Source: Polyangiaceae bacterium (GTDB lineage: Bacteria > Myxococcota_A > Polyangia > Polyangiales > Polyangiaceae). Taken from it: a DNA stretch of 64,000 nucleotides. The notes below the pieces were generated by a model. The model saw only the letters and a list, made by a program, of their open reading frames with translations. It did no database searches and was not told the DNA's origin. Positions within the stretch are counted from its first letter, which is position 1; the number at the start of each line of letters is the position of its first letter. The DNA lies in assembly GCA_013214025.1 (NCBI GenBank), contig JABSRN010000049.1:1-64000 (forward strand), given 5' to 3'. A program made the translations under genes and the position numbers. Below are positions 38,746-47,797 of this stretch, piece after piece.

Positions 38746-39813
38746 GTGAGTGTGGGAGCAGGGCAGCGTTGGGGGCTATGGGCAGGCGTGCTCGCGCTAC
38801 TGTTCACCACCAGCCCCTCCTACGCGGCGTCGCCCGTCGCGGTTGAGGCGACGCAAAATGCTCGGTGGCAGGAGCGACGGGTCATTCTGGAAGTCGATCC
38901 GTCTCTGCAACTGACCTCCCCTGTAGCCTTTGAGGCTGCCAGATCAGCGGCTAGGGCCTGGCAAAAAGCATCTCCAGATATGCCGAAGGTGGAGTTGGTC
39001 TCTCGGCGTGTCGGGCAGGTTGGCTACGTGCCGGCGGGACCTAACTCGAACACGATTCGATTCGCCGCGGAAGGCGACCCGGCGGCTGACGGCGCTTTAG
39101 CGATTACGATTATCACTTTCGACGGTCCCAGCGGTCGCATCCTCGATGCGGATATCATTCTGAATGGCGATTACGCCTTCGCTTCGGTTGAGGAGGCGCC
39201 GGAGTCGGGGGCCCCAGTTTACGACATTCAGAACGTGTTGACCCACGAGATGGGGCACTTCTTCGGGCTGAGGGAAAACTACGTGGATTCCGGCGCGACG
39301 ATGTACGCGTTTTCGCAACCGGGTGAGATCACGAAACGAGATCTGAACTCGGCGGATCTGACACGCTTCGACGAGTTATATCGCGTGGGGGGTGACGTGG
39401 ATTTTTTGGCGTTCTGCCGTGCCTTGTCGCCACTGGTGTCCGTGCAGCACCCCGGCTGCTGGCTCAGCTTGCTGGCGATCGCCCTGTTGCTGCTGTACGG
39501 GGTGGGAGCCCGGCGGGCCGGTGCGGCGCTGGCATGTGGTGTTCTACTGGTTGGTAGCGCTCTCGCGGTGCGGTCGGAGCTCGCGGAGGCGACTTGGCTC
39601 GGGGCTGATTGGCGCAGCGCTGATTGGCACGGCACGGCCTTGTACGACACCGAGTCGAGCGATCGAGTTCATCCGGTGGTGGTGATGTGGGCGCTGTATC
39701 CAGCGGAAACACATGGGGCCCATGTTGGCGCAACTGACGGCCACTACGCCGAGCTGACTAGCTCGGGGAGCGCAGCGTTTCCCCGGCAGATAAGGATTGA
39801 AAATGGCAACTGA
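38746..39813 (+). CDS. Matrixin-like zinc metalloprotease with C-terminal membrane helices
   Basis: 355 aa from a GTG. A signal peptide (~10-28, ending SYA) precedes the protease domain. Zinc motif HEMGHFFGLREN starts at His ~167, and a Met-turn-like ATMYAFSQ follows, which fits the M10/matrixin fold (third ligand in this family is usually His; here the position reads REN, so it may be changed). After ~215 residues there are two hydrophobic helices (SLLAIALLLLYGV, ALACGVLLVGSALAV) and an outside tail. It overlaps the PilZ gene by 11 bases. Confidence 0.78.
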   Translation: MSVGAGQRWGLWAGVLALLFTTSPSYAASPVAVEATQNARWQERRVILEVDPSLQLTSPVAFEAARSAARAWQKASPDMPKVELVSRRVGQVGYVPAGPNSNTIRFAAEGDPAADGALAITIITFDGPSGRILDADIILNGDYAFASVEEAPESGAPVYDIQNVLTHEMGHFFGLRENYVDSGATMYAFSQPGEITKRDLNSADLTRFDELYRVGGDVDFLAFCRALSPLVSVQHPGCWLSLLAIALLLLYGVGARRAGAALACGVLLVGSALAVRSELAEATWLGADWRSADWHGTALYDTESSDRVHPVVVMWALYPAETHGAHVGATDGHYAELTSSGSAAFPRQIRIENGN

Positions 39814-40210
39814 AGCGAAGGCGGAGGCGACGTTCTCCGAGATCCACCCCGATCCCGAAGATGCCCGCCGAGAACACGCAAGACAGGGTGTTCAGATCGA
39901 TGTCACTCTGGGCTCAGAACACAATTTCTACGCTGGCTTCGCCGAGAACCTCTCTGCCGGTGGGATTTTCATTGCCACCCATGTCGAAAAAAAGATCGGC
40001 GAGTTGATGGCATTTTCCATCAGCCTTCCGGAGATCGACTCGGAGATCAAAGGCGTTGGTGAGGTGCGGTGGGTCCGGGAATATTCCGAAACCAGTGACG
40101 TGTCGCCGGGGCTGGGTCTGCGCTTTGTTAGTCTCGTGGACGGCGCGTTGGTGAGGATCCGAGAATTCTTGGGTGCCCGGGACCCGCTCTTTTTTGACGA
40201 CGAAGAGTAG
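39803..40210 (+). CDS. PilZ domain protein
   Basis: 135 aa from the ATG at 39803, preceded by AAGGATTG. The cyclic-di-GMP motif parts are visible: RREHAR (R-x3-R) near residue 25 and ENLSAGG near 50. The GVGEVRWVREY strand follows. PilZ domains bind c-di-GMP to change motility, secretion or envelope activity. The start lies inside the last codons of the matrixin-like gene, so they are coupled, hinting that the second messenger controls that protease's complex. Confidence 0.88.
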   Translation: MATEAKAEATFSEIHPDPEDARREHARQGVQIDVTLGSEHNFYAGFAENLSAGGIFIATHVEKKIGELMAFSISLPEIDSEIKGVGEVRWVREYSETSDVSPGLGLRFVSLVDGALVRIREFLGARDPLFFDDEE

Positions 40211-40212
40211 GC

Positions 40213-40229
40213 TGCCGAGTTAGTCGGCA
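40213..40229. terminator. Hairpin between convergent pilZ and plsC genes
   Basis: TGCCGA and TCGGCA pair around a 5-base loop. It lies between two converging genes and may end both transcripts; there is no T tract. Confidence 0.5.
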
Positions 40230-40246
40230 GGCAGCGGGACAGCGGT

Positions 40247-41089
40247 TCAGTTGGGCAGTTGGTCCCGATAGTCACGCTCTTCGAAGGCGAGATCTTGAAT
40301 GGCAGCCATGACTCGTGCGGTGATCTCTCGGTACAGCTTCGGTGATGGAGCTTTCTGCATGAGCTCATCGAGCTCCACTGGCTTGCCGAAGACAAGATGG
40401 ATCGGAGTTCCCGAGTTGGTGAAATTACTCTTTACCTGATGGGACAAGTCGTTGACCAGCCCGTTGATGAATACGGGGATCACGATGGCCCCACTTTGGC
40501 GTGCGAGGCGCCCCACACCGGATTGTGATTCGAGCAGCTGGTAGGGGTCCCCGCTGGTGCTGCGCTGACCTTCTGGATGGATGCCGACCATGGTCCCGCC
40601 CTGGCGCAGCAGCCACGCGAGCTCGTCCAAGCTACCGATGTTGAGGGCGGCGCGTTCCCGCTGGCGGAAGATTGGTGGGTACATGGCGCAGCCACTCATC
40701 AGCGCGTTGACGACGAATCCCGCTGGGGTGTCGTAGAAAAATTCTGACTTTACGGGGAAAAACACACGGTGGGGCAGCCCGCGTCGCATGAGCTGCGAGG
40801 TGGCGGCGTAGAGATCGAATATGCTCAGATGATTCGCTGCGATGATGTAGCTCTTGTTGGGATCGAACTCCGGGAGACGCTCCGTGCCGAATTCTGTCAA
40901 CAGGTTTTTGATGAGGGCGTGGATCCAGCGCTGGCTGCCGTTCCGTTGAAGCCAGCGCCTGCCACTGTCGAACCATCCGGGTTCGGTTATTCTCCGGATC
41001 AGCCGAACCTGGATTCGTTCCACCCGTGAAAGCCTGCCTCCTCGTTCGCGCTCCAATAGATTGGGGCGAGGATCCGGAGCGGCGCTCAT
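40247..41089 (-). CDS. 1-acyl-sn-glycerol-3-phosphate acyltransferase (PlsC family)
   Basis: 280 aa. The HX4D motif is in ANHLSIFD, and block III reads GIHPEGQRS where FPEGTRS is usual. These mark the PlsC/LPLAT superfamily that acylates lysophosphatidic acid or related acceptors at the inner membrane. Its start overlaps the end of the sseB-like gene by 4 bases. The substrate could differ from plain LPA. Confidence 0.87.
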   Translation of the reverse strand: MSAAPDPRPNLLERERGGRLSRVERIQVRLIRRITEPGWFDSGRRWLQRNGSQRWIHALIKNLLTEFGTERLPEFDPNKSYIIAANHLSIFDLYAATSQLMRRGLPHRVFFPVKSEFFYDTPAGFVVNALMSGCAMYPPIFRQRERAALNIGSLDELAWLLRQGGTMVGIHPEGQRSTSGDPYQLLESQSGVGRLARQSGAIVIPVFINGLVNDLSHQVKSNFTNSGTPIHLVFGKPVELDELMQKAPSPKLYREITARVMAAIQDLAFEERDYRDQLPN

Positions 41090-41910
41090 GACGATAGGCC
41101 GTCGGCTTCGAGATCTGGGGGTGTTTCGAATATGACGTCGAGGTAGCCGGGGGCCGGTAGCTTGCCTTCGAGCATCTCGCCGAGGGCTTCGTGGAGCTCA
41201 CTACGGTCGGCTGTGAGATCGGCGACTGTCAGCCGTAGGCAGAGGTGGGGTTCGAGGTCTCGTTCGCGGTTGAAGCTCTGCTCTAAATGATAGGCCTGAA
41301 CGTCAGGATAGTTGGCAACCAGAGCGTCGAGTACTTTGACGAGCTCGGCCGGAGGCGGCTCATCCAACTCGGAGATGAGCTGGCTCTCGTCAGCGCCCGC
41401 GGGTATCTCTGCCACATATCCGACCAAGGGTAGCTCTTGCCCCTGGGCGATGCTGCCCAACTCGTGGCGTTGGAGCAGCAGCTCGGCAGTGCTGCCCGGA
41501 TCGATCACCAGGGCTTGAACCCGGCTACCGTCCACCACCTCAAGGGCTACATGGAGGGCGGCCAGGGCCGGCAGCGTGCAGTACTCCATGGGACCGCCGT
41601 CGGTGGTCCATTCCACTCGATCACTGACCTTTTCGAGGGCGGCGGCTTCGGTGAATGCGACGAAAAACAGCTCTCCGTCAGGGCTAGTCAATAACTGAGG
41701 GCTGATCTTGAGCTCCTCGCCCAGTTCCACCTCTTCACCGGCGGGGACGTTGGCCATGGCGCGGCTGAGCGGGACCAAGAGGCTGCCCGTTTGCAAGGCC
41801 GCGATCAGCTCTTTGACCTGGCTTCGAAAGCCACGCTGGGCGCCGACCAGAGCCAACTGAAGACGAGAATTGTCATCTTCTGTTGTCAGAGCCGGGTGTT
41901 CGGTAGTCAC
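41086..41910 (-). CDS. SseB family protein
   Basis: 274 aa from a GTG at 41910. The N-domain (LIAALQTGSLLVPLSRA, then a LFFVAFTEAAALEKV strand) and a C-domain (LVGYVAEIPAG... ELVKVLDALVANYPDVQAYH) match the SseB N- and C-domain layout. The open frame runs 195 codons further up, but that part has no family likeness and overlaps the ATPase gene. SseB proteins are of uncertain role. It overlaps plsC by 4 bases, forming an operon. Confidence 0.82.
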   Translation of the reverse strand: MTTEHPALTTEDDNSRLQLALVGAQRGFRSQVKELIAALQTGSLLVPLSRAMANVPAGEEVELGEELKISPQLLTSPDGELFFVAFTEAAALEKVSDRVEWTTDGGPMEYCTLPALAALHVALEVVDGSRVQALVIDPGSTAELLLQRHELGSIAQGQELPLVGYVAEIPAGADESQLISELDEPPPAELVKVLDALVANYPDVQAYHLEQSFNRERDLEPHLCLRLTVADLTADRSELHEALGEMLEGKLPAPGYLDVIFETPPDLEADGLSS

Positions 41911-42174
41911 GCCATGGGCGTTATCATGGAAACACCCGGGCCGGCCATAGGCGTGTGCTCCAGGTGCCACCCGGGCTTCGCAGCGGCTAGATCGTGAATT
42001 GTACGGAACATCTGTCTTCGGTGGTGGCTGGGCCCGCACGCCGGGTGTTCCAGAACCACGCGTCCCCCGGATCGGTAACGTCGGCGTCCCGGATCGGTGG
42101 CAAATTGCCGCATCGCTCCATGTCTCCGCATCGCACGCGGCTGGGGGACGGGGCCTGCTAGGCTGAGGCCCCCT
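41911..42174. other. Divergent intergenic region between sseB-like and ATPase genes
   Basis: About 264 bases with no gene. Contains a direct repeat of CCGGATCGG at 42066-42074 and 42091-42099. Promoters for both flanking genes should be here. Confidence 0.4.
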
Positions 42175-45100
42175 ATGCGATTCATGGAAATTGCGACTCC
42201 GGTCGCCAGGCTTTTCGCGCGGCGCACTCGCCGTTGCAGTGTCGGCAGCCAGCGGGCTCAAATCGAATACCGCCAAATCAATTCCGCCGAGCTTGAGGTG
42301 TTCAAGGCGAGTCTGAAGGAACTCGCGGCGGAGTACCCGGCGATCACACGGGTCGACGTTAACGCCTTCACCCAACGGGTGGTTGTGTCCTTCGAGGAGT
42401 TCGATGCCGCAGCGCCAGAGCTCTTGCGATTTGTTGAAGAAGCGGAGCTCGCAGCCCGGGTGGACCGGGCCGAGCTGCGCGCTTCGGAAGATCATCCGAC
42501 GGATCTCGAACCCCCGCTTCGACGCAGCGTGGAGCTGGGTGTGGCGGCCTTGAGCCTGGCAACTTCCGTCGGCCTGAAGATCTCCCCGCTGCCTACCGTG
42601 CCCTTCGCGGGCAACACGGCTGCGGCTCTTTCCATCTTGCGCAGTTCACCACGCCTTCGTCGGGGCTTGGAGGAGCGACTCGGTCGAGATCGCACCGGTT
42701 TCTTGCTCAACTTGGCGAGCTCGGTGACCAACGTGGCCGCCCAACGACCCTCCAGCGCATTCGTGGAGAGTCTGCATCGACTCAGCTTGCTGGGCGAATC
42801 GATGTCTCGGCGAGCTGCCTGGAGCGAGCGCGATGATGAATTGCACGAGCTGATCCCCCCGGAGAACGAGGAGATGCTCGAAGAGCACACACGCCCGCGC
42901 GAGATGACCCGCGGCCCCATCGAGGAATACGCGGATCGAGCTTGGTTTATTTCGCTGAGCGGCTTTGCGGCTAGTTTTGTGACGACCCGGAACCTGCAGC
43001 GCGCCACTGCCGCGCTGTTTGGCGGAGTGCCGCGCCCTGCGCGATTGGGTCGCGACGTTTTTGCGGCAGATCTGGCGCGTGTCTTGGCTGCTCGTGGCAC
43101 CGTCGTTATGGACCCCGCGGCGCTGCGGTTATTGGATCGCGTCGATTGCGTTGTGCTCGACTCGGACGTTGTCTACAAACATCAGTTCGTAGTCGGAGAA
43201 GTCGTGGGCGACGTCGCCATCCCGGCGGATGCCAACTCCCGGGCAACAGCCCTGTTCGACGTCGGCGATCCCCTTGCTGTGAAGGAGGACGGAGGTTATC
43301 GGCTAGGCCCGATCCCGCTGCTCGACGCTGTGATCAGCGAGGGCATGGCGGCCCGGGGTGCGGAGCTGGCTCGCGACGGAGCGTTGGTATTGGGATTGGC
43401 ATCCGAGGGACGGGTCTTGGCGGTGGTTCAAGTCACTATCACCGCGAAAACGGGCGTCGAGGAGTTAGTGGATACAGCTCAGAGCAGCGGATTGAGAGTG
43501 GTGATCGCATCCAGCGACGAGGCCATTCTTCAAAGCTTGAACGCCGACGACGTGATTTCCGACCGGGAGGGACTGACTCAAGGCATCCGGCGACTGCAGC
43601 GGGATGGCCGCACGGTATGTTTAGTGTCTGGACACACCAGCGCTGGATTCGCAGCAGCTGATTGCGTGATCGGCTTGTGTCCGGAAGGTCAGCGACCGCC
43701 CTGGGGGGCCGCGTTGCTAGTGCGCTCGGATTTGAGTGATGTGCGTTACATCCTTGAAAGCTGTCGTGTTGCCCGCCAAGTATCTCGTCAGAGCGTTAAC
43801 GTAGCGCTGGGTGCTGCGTCCTTGGGAGCCGTGGTTTCGGCAGGGGGTTTGCTCCCACTCCGTGCCGCCCGAGTGCTGAGCGTCGTCAACTTGGCGACGC
43901 TGACGAGCATGGCGAACGGTGTTCGCCACTCCAGCGCGCTACGGCGTAAAGAACTACCGCCACCCCGTGACCCGACGCCCTGGCACGCCCTGCATCCTCA
44001 GGGGGCTCTGGCGCGATTGCATACATCAGAGCAAGGCCTGTCGTCGAAACAGCTCGTTCCGCGCAAGCCGGAGGCGCCGAAGTTGGCGGCCGCAGGTGAG
44101 CTGGTGGCAGCCATCACGGACGAGATGTTCAACCCCTTGGCTCCGGTGCTGGCGGCGGGTGCTGGATTGTCGGCGGTCGTCGGGTCCGTGACGGACGCGG
44201 CAATGGTCGCTGGCGTCGTGGTGGTCAACGCGGTGGCGGGCGGAACTCAGCGTTTCGTAGCGGAACGCAAGCTACGCGAGATGAGACGAGGTAAACGTCG
44301 TTTTGCGCGGGTTCGTCGCGATGGTCTGGAGTATCGAATCGACGCCGTAGAGTTGGTCTGTGGCGATCTCGTGATGGTCGGTCCGGGCGATGTCATCCCG
44401 GCGGATCTCCGCATTCTGGAGAGTACCTCCTTGGAGGTGGACGCATCGAGCCTCACGGGGGAGTCCTTGCCCGTTGCAAAATCTGGGGAAGCCTCCTTCG
44501 AGAGCCAAATTGCGGATCGCCGCTGCATGCTCTACGAGGGCACGACGGTGGCCGCGGGCACGGCGACTGCCGTCGTGGTGGCGGTCGGTCAAGCCACGGA
44601 GGCGCATCGTGGCGCGGGCAAGACGGAGCTCAGCGCCCAGGGTGGCGTCGAGCAACGGCTACGCGCGCTGATGAACCTTACAGGACCCATCGCGCTGACG
44701 GCGGGGCTGGGTGTGGTTGGCGCCGGGCTGGTGCGCGGTCGCCGCTTGAAAGACTTGGTCGAATCTGGCGTGAGCTTGGCAGTGGCGTCCGTCCCGGAAG
44801 GACTGCCGATGCTGGCGACGGCTGCGCAGTTGGCGGCAGCCCAACGACTCGGCAAACACGGTGCACTTGTACGCAATATTCGTGCCCTGGAAGCTCTCGG
44901 CCGAGTGGACACCGTTTGCGTCGACAAGACCGGCACGCTCACTCTGGGTCGCCTTGAGCTGCATGCCCTGAGCGATGGGGACTCCGAGATGCCCGTCGAA
45001 AAACTACGCGGTCATTTGTTGGAGGCCATCGCTGCGGCGAGTCGAGCGACTCTCGGTCCGGACCATCCTCTGAGCGATTCCGATCCAACTGACAACGCGG

Positions 45101-46599
45101 TGCGCCGTGCCGCCAGGTTGGCGGGCATGACGCCGGACTATCGGGTGCCGGGCTGGGAGCGACTCAGCGAAGTTTCATTCGAGGCCGGGCGTAGTTACCA
45201 CGCGGTCCTGGCGGATACGGATGCGGCGCCGCGGATTAGTGTGAAAGGCGCGCCCGAGGCGCTCCTGCCGGTGTGTACCGAAGAGATCCGGGATGGCGAA
45301 CGAGTGCCGTTGACCGGCGTGCGCCGGGCTGAATTGTCCGACACTGTCTCCCAGATGGGGCGGCGCGGGCTGCGAGTGCTGGGTGTCGCCGAAAAGACTC
45401 ACACGTCGACTGAGCCGCTGAGCCCAGACGATATCACCGAGCTGTGTTTTGGCGGCTTATTGTTGTTTACGGATCCAGTACGCCAGGAGGCCCGCGCGGC
45501 CCTAGAAGGGCTACGGGAGACCGGCACTGAATTGATCATGATCACCGGAGACCACCCGAGCACCGCGGAAGCTATTGCTGTGCAGCTGGGCATGTTGCTG
45601 AACCGGTCCGTGCTGACCGGCGGCGAGCTCGCTCAGCTGAGTGACCGTGACGTCGACAAACGAGTGGCGAACGTTGCGGTGTTTGCGCGCATGACGCCGT
45701 CGCAAAAAGTTCGCATTGTGCGGGCGCTGCAGCGAGCCGGTCGTGTTGTGGCGATGGTCGGTGACGGCGCCAACGACGCGGCGGCAATCCGTTTGGCTGA
45801 CGTCGGGATTGCGATGGGCGAACAGAGCACTGCAGCCGCACGGGAAGCGGCCGACATCGTGCTGAGCGACGGCCGCCTGCACACGCTGGTGGAAGCCATC
45901 GTGGAGGGTCGGGGCATGTGGGATTCGGTCCACGACGCCGTGTCTATCCTGATGGGTGGCAACTTTGGCGAAATCGCGTTCACCCTGGGCGCCGGTCTGA
46001 TCGATGGGCGACCGCCGCTGCACGCACGACAGTTGTTGCTGGTAAATTTGTTGACCGATATCGCGCCGGCCATGGCCATCGCGGTCCGCCCGCCGAGCGC
46101 CGAGCGAATGACGGTGTTGCGCCAGAAGCCGACCGAAAGCACCCTTGACGAGGAGCTGACGGCCGACATGGTGGGCCGGGCCGCGGTGACCGCACTGGGG
46201 GCGAGCAGTGCCTTTTTTGCAAGTCGTCTGATGGGCGGTGGGGCCAAGGCGCGTACTACCGGATTGCTCGCGCTGGTGGGCACCCAGTTGGGCCAGACGC
46301 TGCGAGCCGGGCACGGCAGCCGGTCGGTGCAGCGCACCAGCCTGGGGTCAGCGGTGCTGCTAGCCGCGGTAGTGCAAACGCCAGGCGTCAGTCATTTCTT
46401 CGGGTGCCGCCCTTTGGGCCCAGTGGGTTGGGCGACAGCCATCGGCGCCTCTGTAGGGGCGACGGCCGCCAGCCCCTATGTCGACAATTGGCTGAGCGGT
46501 AGCCGCATGGCGGCGCTGCAGGGCCTGACTCGCCGCTTTCGCGGCTCTGACTTGGTGTTGGAGCTCGAGCGCGGCGTCGATTCGGCCGAACCGGCTTAG
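42175..46599 (+). CDS. Double-length cation P-type ATPase with an inactive first half
   Basis: 1474 aa from the ATG at 42175 (the frame opens at 42097). The second half is a complete P-type ATPase: TGES near 760, DKTGTLT with phospho-Asp ~917, KGAPEALLP near 1025, and GDGANDAAAIRLADVG near 1195. The N-half has an HMA-like start, then a degenerate P domain in which the DKTGT site reads CVVLDSDVV (~325) and the hinge reads VIGLCPEGQRP, so it cannot be phosphorylated. This plan recalls mycobacterial CtpH/CtpI. The ion is unknown; no Cys-Pro-Cys metal motif is seen. Confidence 0.88.
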   Translation: MRFMEIATPVARLFARRTRRCSVGSQRAQIEYRQINSAELEVFKASLKELAAEYPAITRVDVNAFTQRVVVSFEEFDAAAPELLRFVEEAELAARVDRAELRASEDHPTDLEPPLRRSVELGVAALSLATSVGLKISPLPTVPFAGNTAAALSILRSSPRLRRGLEERLGRDRTGFLLNLASSVTNVAAQRPSSAFVESLHRLSLLGESMSRRAAWSERDDELHELIPPENEEMLEEHTRPREMTRGPIEEYADRAWFISLSGFAASFVTTRNLQRATAALFGGVPRPARLGRDVFAADLARVLAARGTVVMDPAALRLLDRVDCVVLDSDVVYKHQFVVGEVVGDVAIPADANSRATALFDVGDPLAVKEDGGYRLGPIPLLDAVISEGMAARGAELARDGALVLGLASEGRVLAVVQVTITAKTGVEELVDTAQSSGLRVVIASSDEAILQSLNADDVISDREGLTQGIRRLQRDGRTVCLVSGHTSAGFAAADCVIGLCPEGQRPPWGAALLVRSDLSDVRYILESCRVARQVSRQSVNVALGAASLGAVVSAGGLLPLRAARVLSVVNLATLTSMANGVRHSSALRRKELPPPRDPTPWHALHPQGALARLHTSEQGLSSKQLVPRKPEAPKLAAAGELVAAITDEMFNPLAPVLAAGAGLSAVVGSVTDAAMVAGVVVVNAVAGGTQRFVAERKLREMRRGKRRFARVRRDGLEYRIDAVELVCGDLVMVGPGDVIPADLRILESTSLEVDASSLTGESLPVAKSGEASFESQIADRRCMLYEGTTVAAGTATAVVVAVGQATEAHRGAGKTELSAQGGVEQRLRALMNLTGPIALTAGLGVVGAGLVRGRRLKDLVESGVSLAVASVPEGLPMLATAAQLAAAQRLGKHGALVRNIRALEALGRVDTVCVDKTGTLTLGRLELHALSDGDSEMPVEKLRGHLLEAIAAASRATLGPDHPLSDSDPTDNAVRRAARLAGMTPDYRVPGWERLSEVSFEAGRSYHAVLADTDAAPRISVKGAPEALLPVCTEEIRDGERVPLTGVRRAELSDTVSQMGRRGLRVLGVAEKTHTSTEPLSPDDITELCFGGLLLFTDPVRQEARAALEGLRETGTELIMITGDHPSTAEAIAVQLGMLLNRSVLTGGELAQLSDRDVDKRVANVAVFARMTPSQKVRIVRALQRAGRVVAMVGDGANDAAAIRLADVGIAMGEQSTAAAREAADIVLSDGRLHTLVEAIVEGRGMWDSVHDAVSILMGGNFGEIAFTLGAGLIDGRPPLHARQLLLVNLLTDIAPAMAIAVRPPSAERMTVLRQKPTESTLDEELTADMVGRAAVTALGASSAFFASRLMGGGAKARTTGLLALVGTQLGQTLRAGHGSRSVQRTSLGSAVLLAAVVQTPGVSHFFGCRPLGPVGWATAIGASVGATAASPYVDNWLSGSRMAALQGLTRRFRGSDLVLELERGVDSAEPA

Positions 46600-46659
46600 A
46601 AGCGCGTCTGGTGGCTTGAAACTTGGCCGTAAGACCCGGGTCCCGATATCCGGGTGGTC

Positions 46660-47340
46660 ATGGATAAGATTCTCGTTTGCGCGACCGCCTGTTGGATGAT
46701 GGCCTGCTCGACCGCTTCGCCGCCGGTAAAGACGGCGGATGCCGAGGAAAAATCGGTGCACTCGGCGGAATCGGCTGCACCCGGGGCGGAACGGGTGGCC
46801 CGACCGAGTGCCCACCACATGACTCGGGTCGGCGACTTCATGGTGCATCGATTCACGGGCTCATTCAGCGACGCTCCGATGACCTTGACCGAGACCGTAG
46901 TGGCCCGGGAGGGCATCATGGTCGTGGTCGAAGTCACCCTGGAAGGGGCTGGAGAGCAGAAGAGCATGCGCGTCGTAAAGCGGGTGCACGGCGAGCAGGA
47001 TGTGTTGAGCGTCGCCTCCCTGGACGGCGATGTGACCATCAAAAGCTTCGGAGACATGATGGCGAAGACGGAGTTCATCGTGGACCGCAACGACGGATTC
47101 GTGAAGAGCGAGAAGAAGACCTGTTTGGTGGACCGCGCCGAGTACGACTGTGAAGAGGTGAGCTACCGGGTATCGGCCGCGGGGCAGGAGGCCACGTTGA
47201 AGATCGCCACGAGCCCGCAGTTGATGGGACGCGATCTCGGCGGCGAAATCCTATCGAGCGATGGCAGTTTGATCTACCGCGCCGAGCTGGTGGAGATCGG
47301 CCAGGAGAAGACGCCGGCTAGCTCCGTCGCCGCCCGATAG
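46660..47340 (+). CDS. Uncharacterised lipoprotein
   Basis: 226 aa from the ATG at 46660; a GTG at 46654 is possible. The leader ends MMAC (lipobox-like). The mature part is strand-rich with many Val/Glu pairs (MVVVEVTLEGAGEQKSMRVV) and a Cys pair (CLVDRAEYDC) that could form a disulfide. No enzyme motif. Located 60 bases after the ATPase gene; may share its transcript. Confidence 0.75.
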   Translation: MDKILVCATACWMMACSTASPPVKTADAEEKSVHSAESAAPGAERVARPSAHHMTRVGDFMVHRFTGSFSDAPMTLTETVVAREGIMVVVEVTLEGAGEQKSMRVVKRVHGEQDVLSVASLDGDVTIKSFGDMMAKTEFIVDRNDGFVKSEKKTCLVDRAEYDCEEVSYRVSAAGQEATLKIATSPQLMGRDLGGEILSSDGSLIYRAELVEIGQEKTPASSVAAR

Positions 47341-47396
47341 ACATTGCCGCTTGGGTCAATCCATCCCCGAGGGCCAATGGGCTCAGCGCAATGGGC

Positions 47397-47723
47397 TCAG
47401 CCCATTGCGGCCTTCAATCGGTCGAAGTTGGCGCGCTCGTCTGGATCGACGGAGCCGTCGACGTAAATCATGGCGCGTACCGCCTCGATGAAGGCTCGTT
47501 TGTGCTCCGCGGGGATGGCGGCCGCTGACACCGAAGACGGTGCGGGCTCGATGTCCAGCCACAGCTCGACCTGCTGTTTCTCGTGATCTGCGATCGATAA
47601 CTTCTCGCTCATGCGCCGAACGAAGCTTCGTTCCTTCTCGCTCACATCCATATCCGCCCAGGCGAAGGCGCAGAGGAACTTGAGCAACAGGAGTCGGTCG
47701 TCGGGGGAGAGTGAGTCGTACAT
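47397..47723 (-). CDS. TerB-like protein
   Basis: 108 aa, all helical. FAWADMDVSEKERSFVRRMS and a second IYVDGSVDPDERANFDRLKA repeat give the two acidic turns with conserved Asp/Glu seen in TerB and DjlA-N folds. These may bind metal at the inner membrane face. Not part of a ter operon here. Confidence 0.82.
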   Translation of the reverse strand: MYDSLSPDDRLLLLKFLCAFAWADMDVSEKERSFVRRMSEKLSIADHEKQQVELWLDIEPAPSSVSAAAIPAEHKRAFIEAVRAMIYVDGSVDPDERANFDRLKAAMG

Positions 47724-47797
47724 AAGCGGCTTGAGCTTACAGGTCTTTGCGACGACGGGGAACCGCTAGGATGGTGGGGGATCAAGCCCTGGGGTGA

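Noticed and set aside
41911-42495. 195-codon upstream extension of the SseB frame
   Set aside because: It is antisense to the P-type ATPase start and has no SseB likeness; GTG at 41910 fits.
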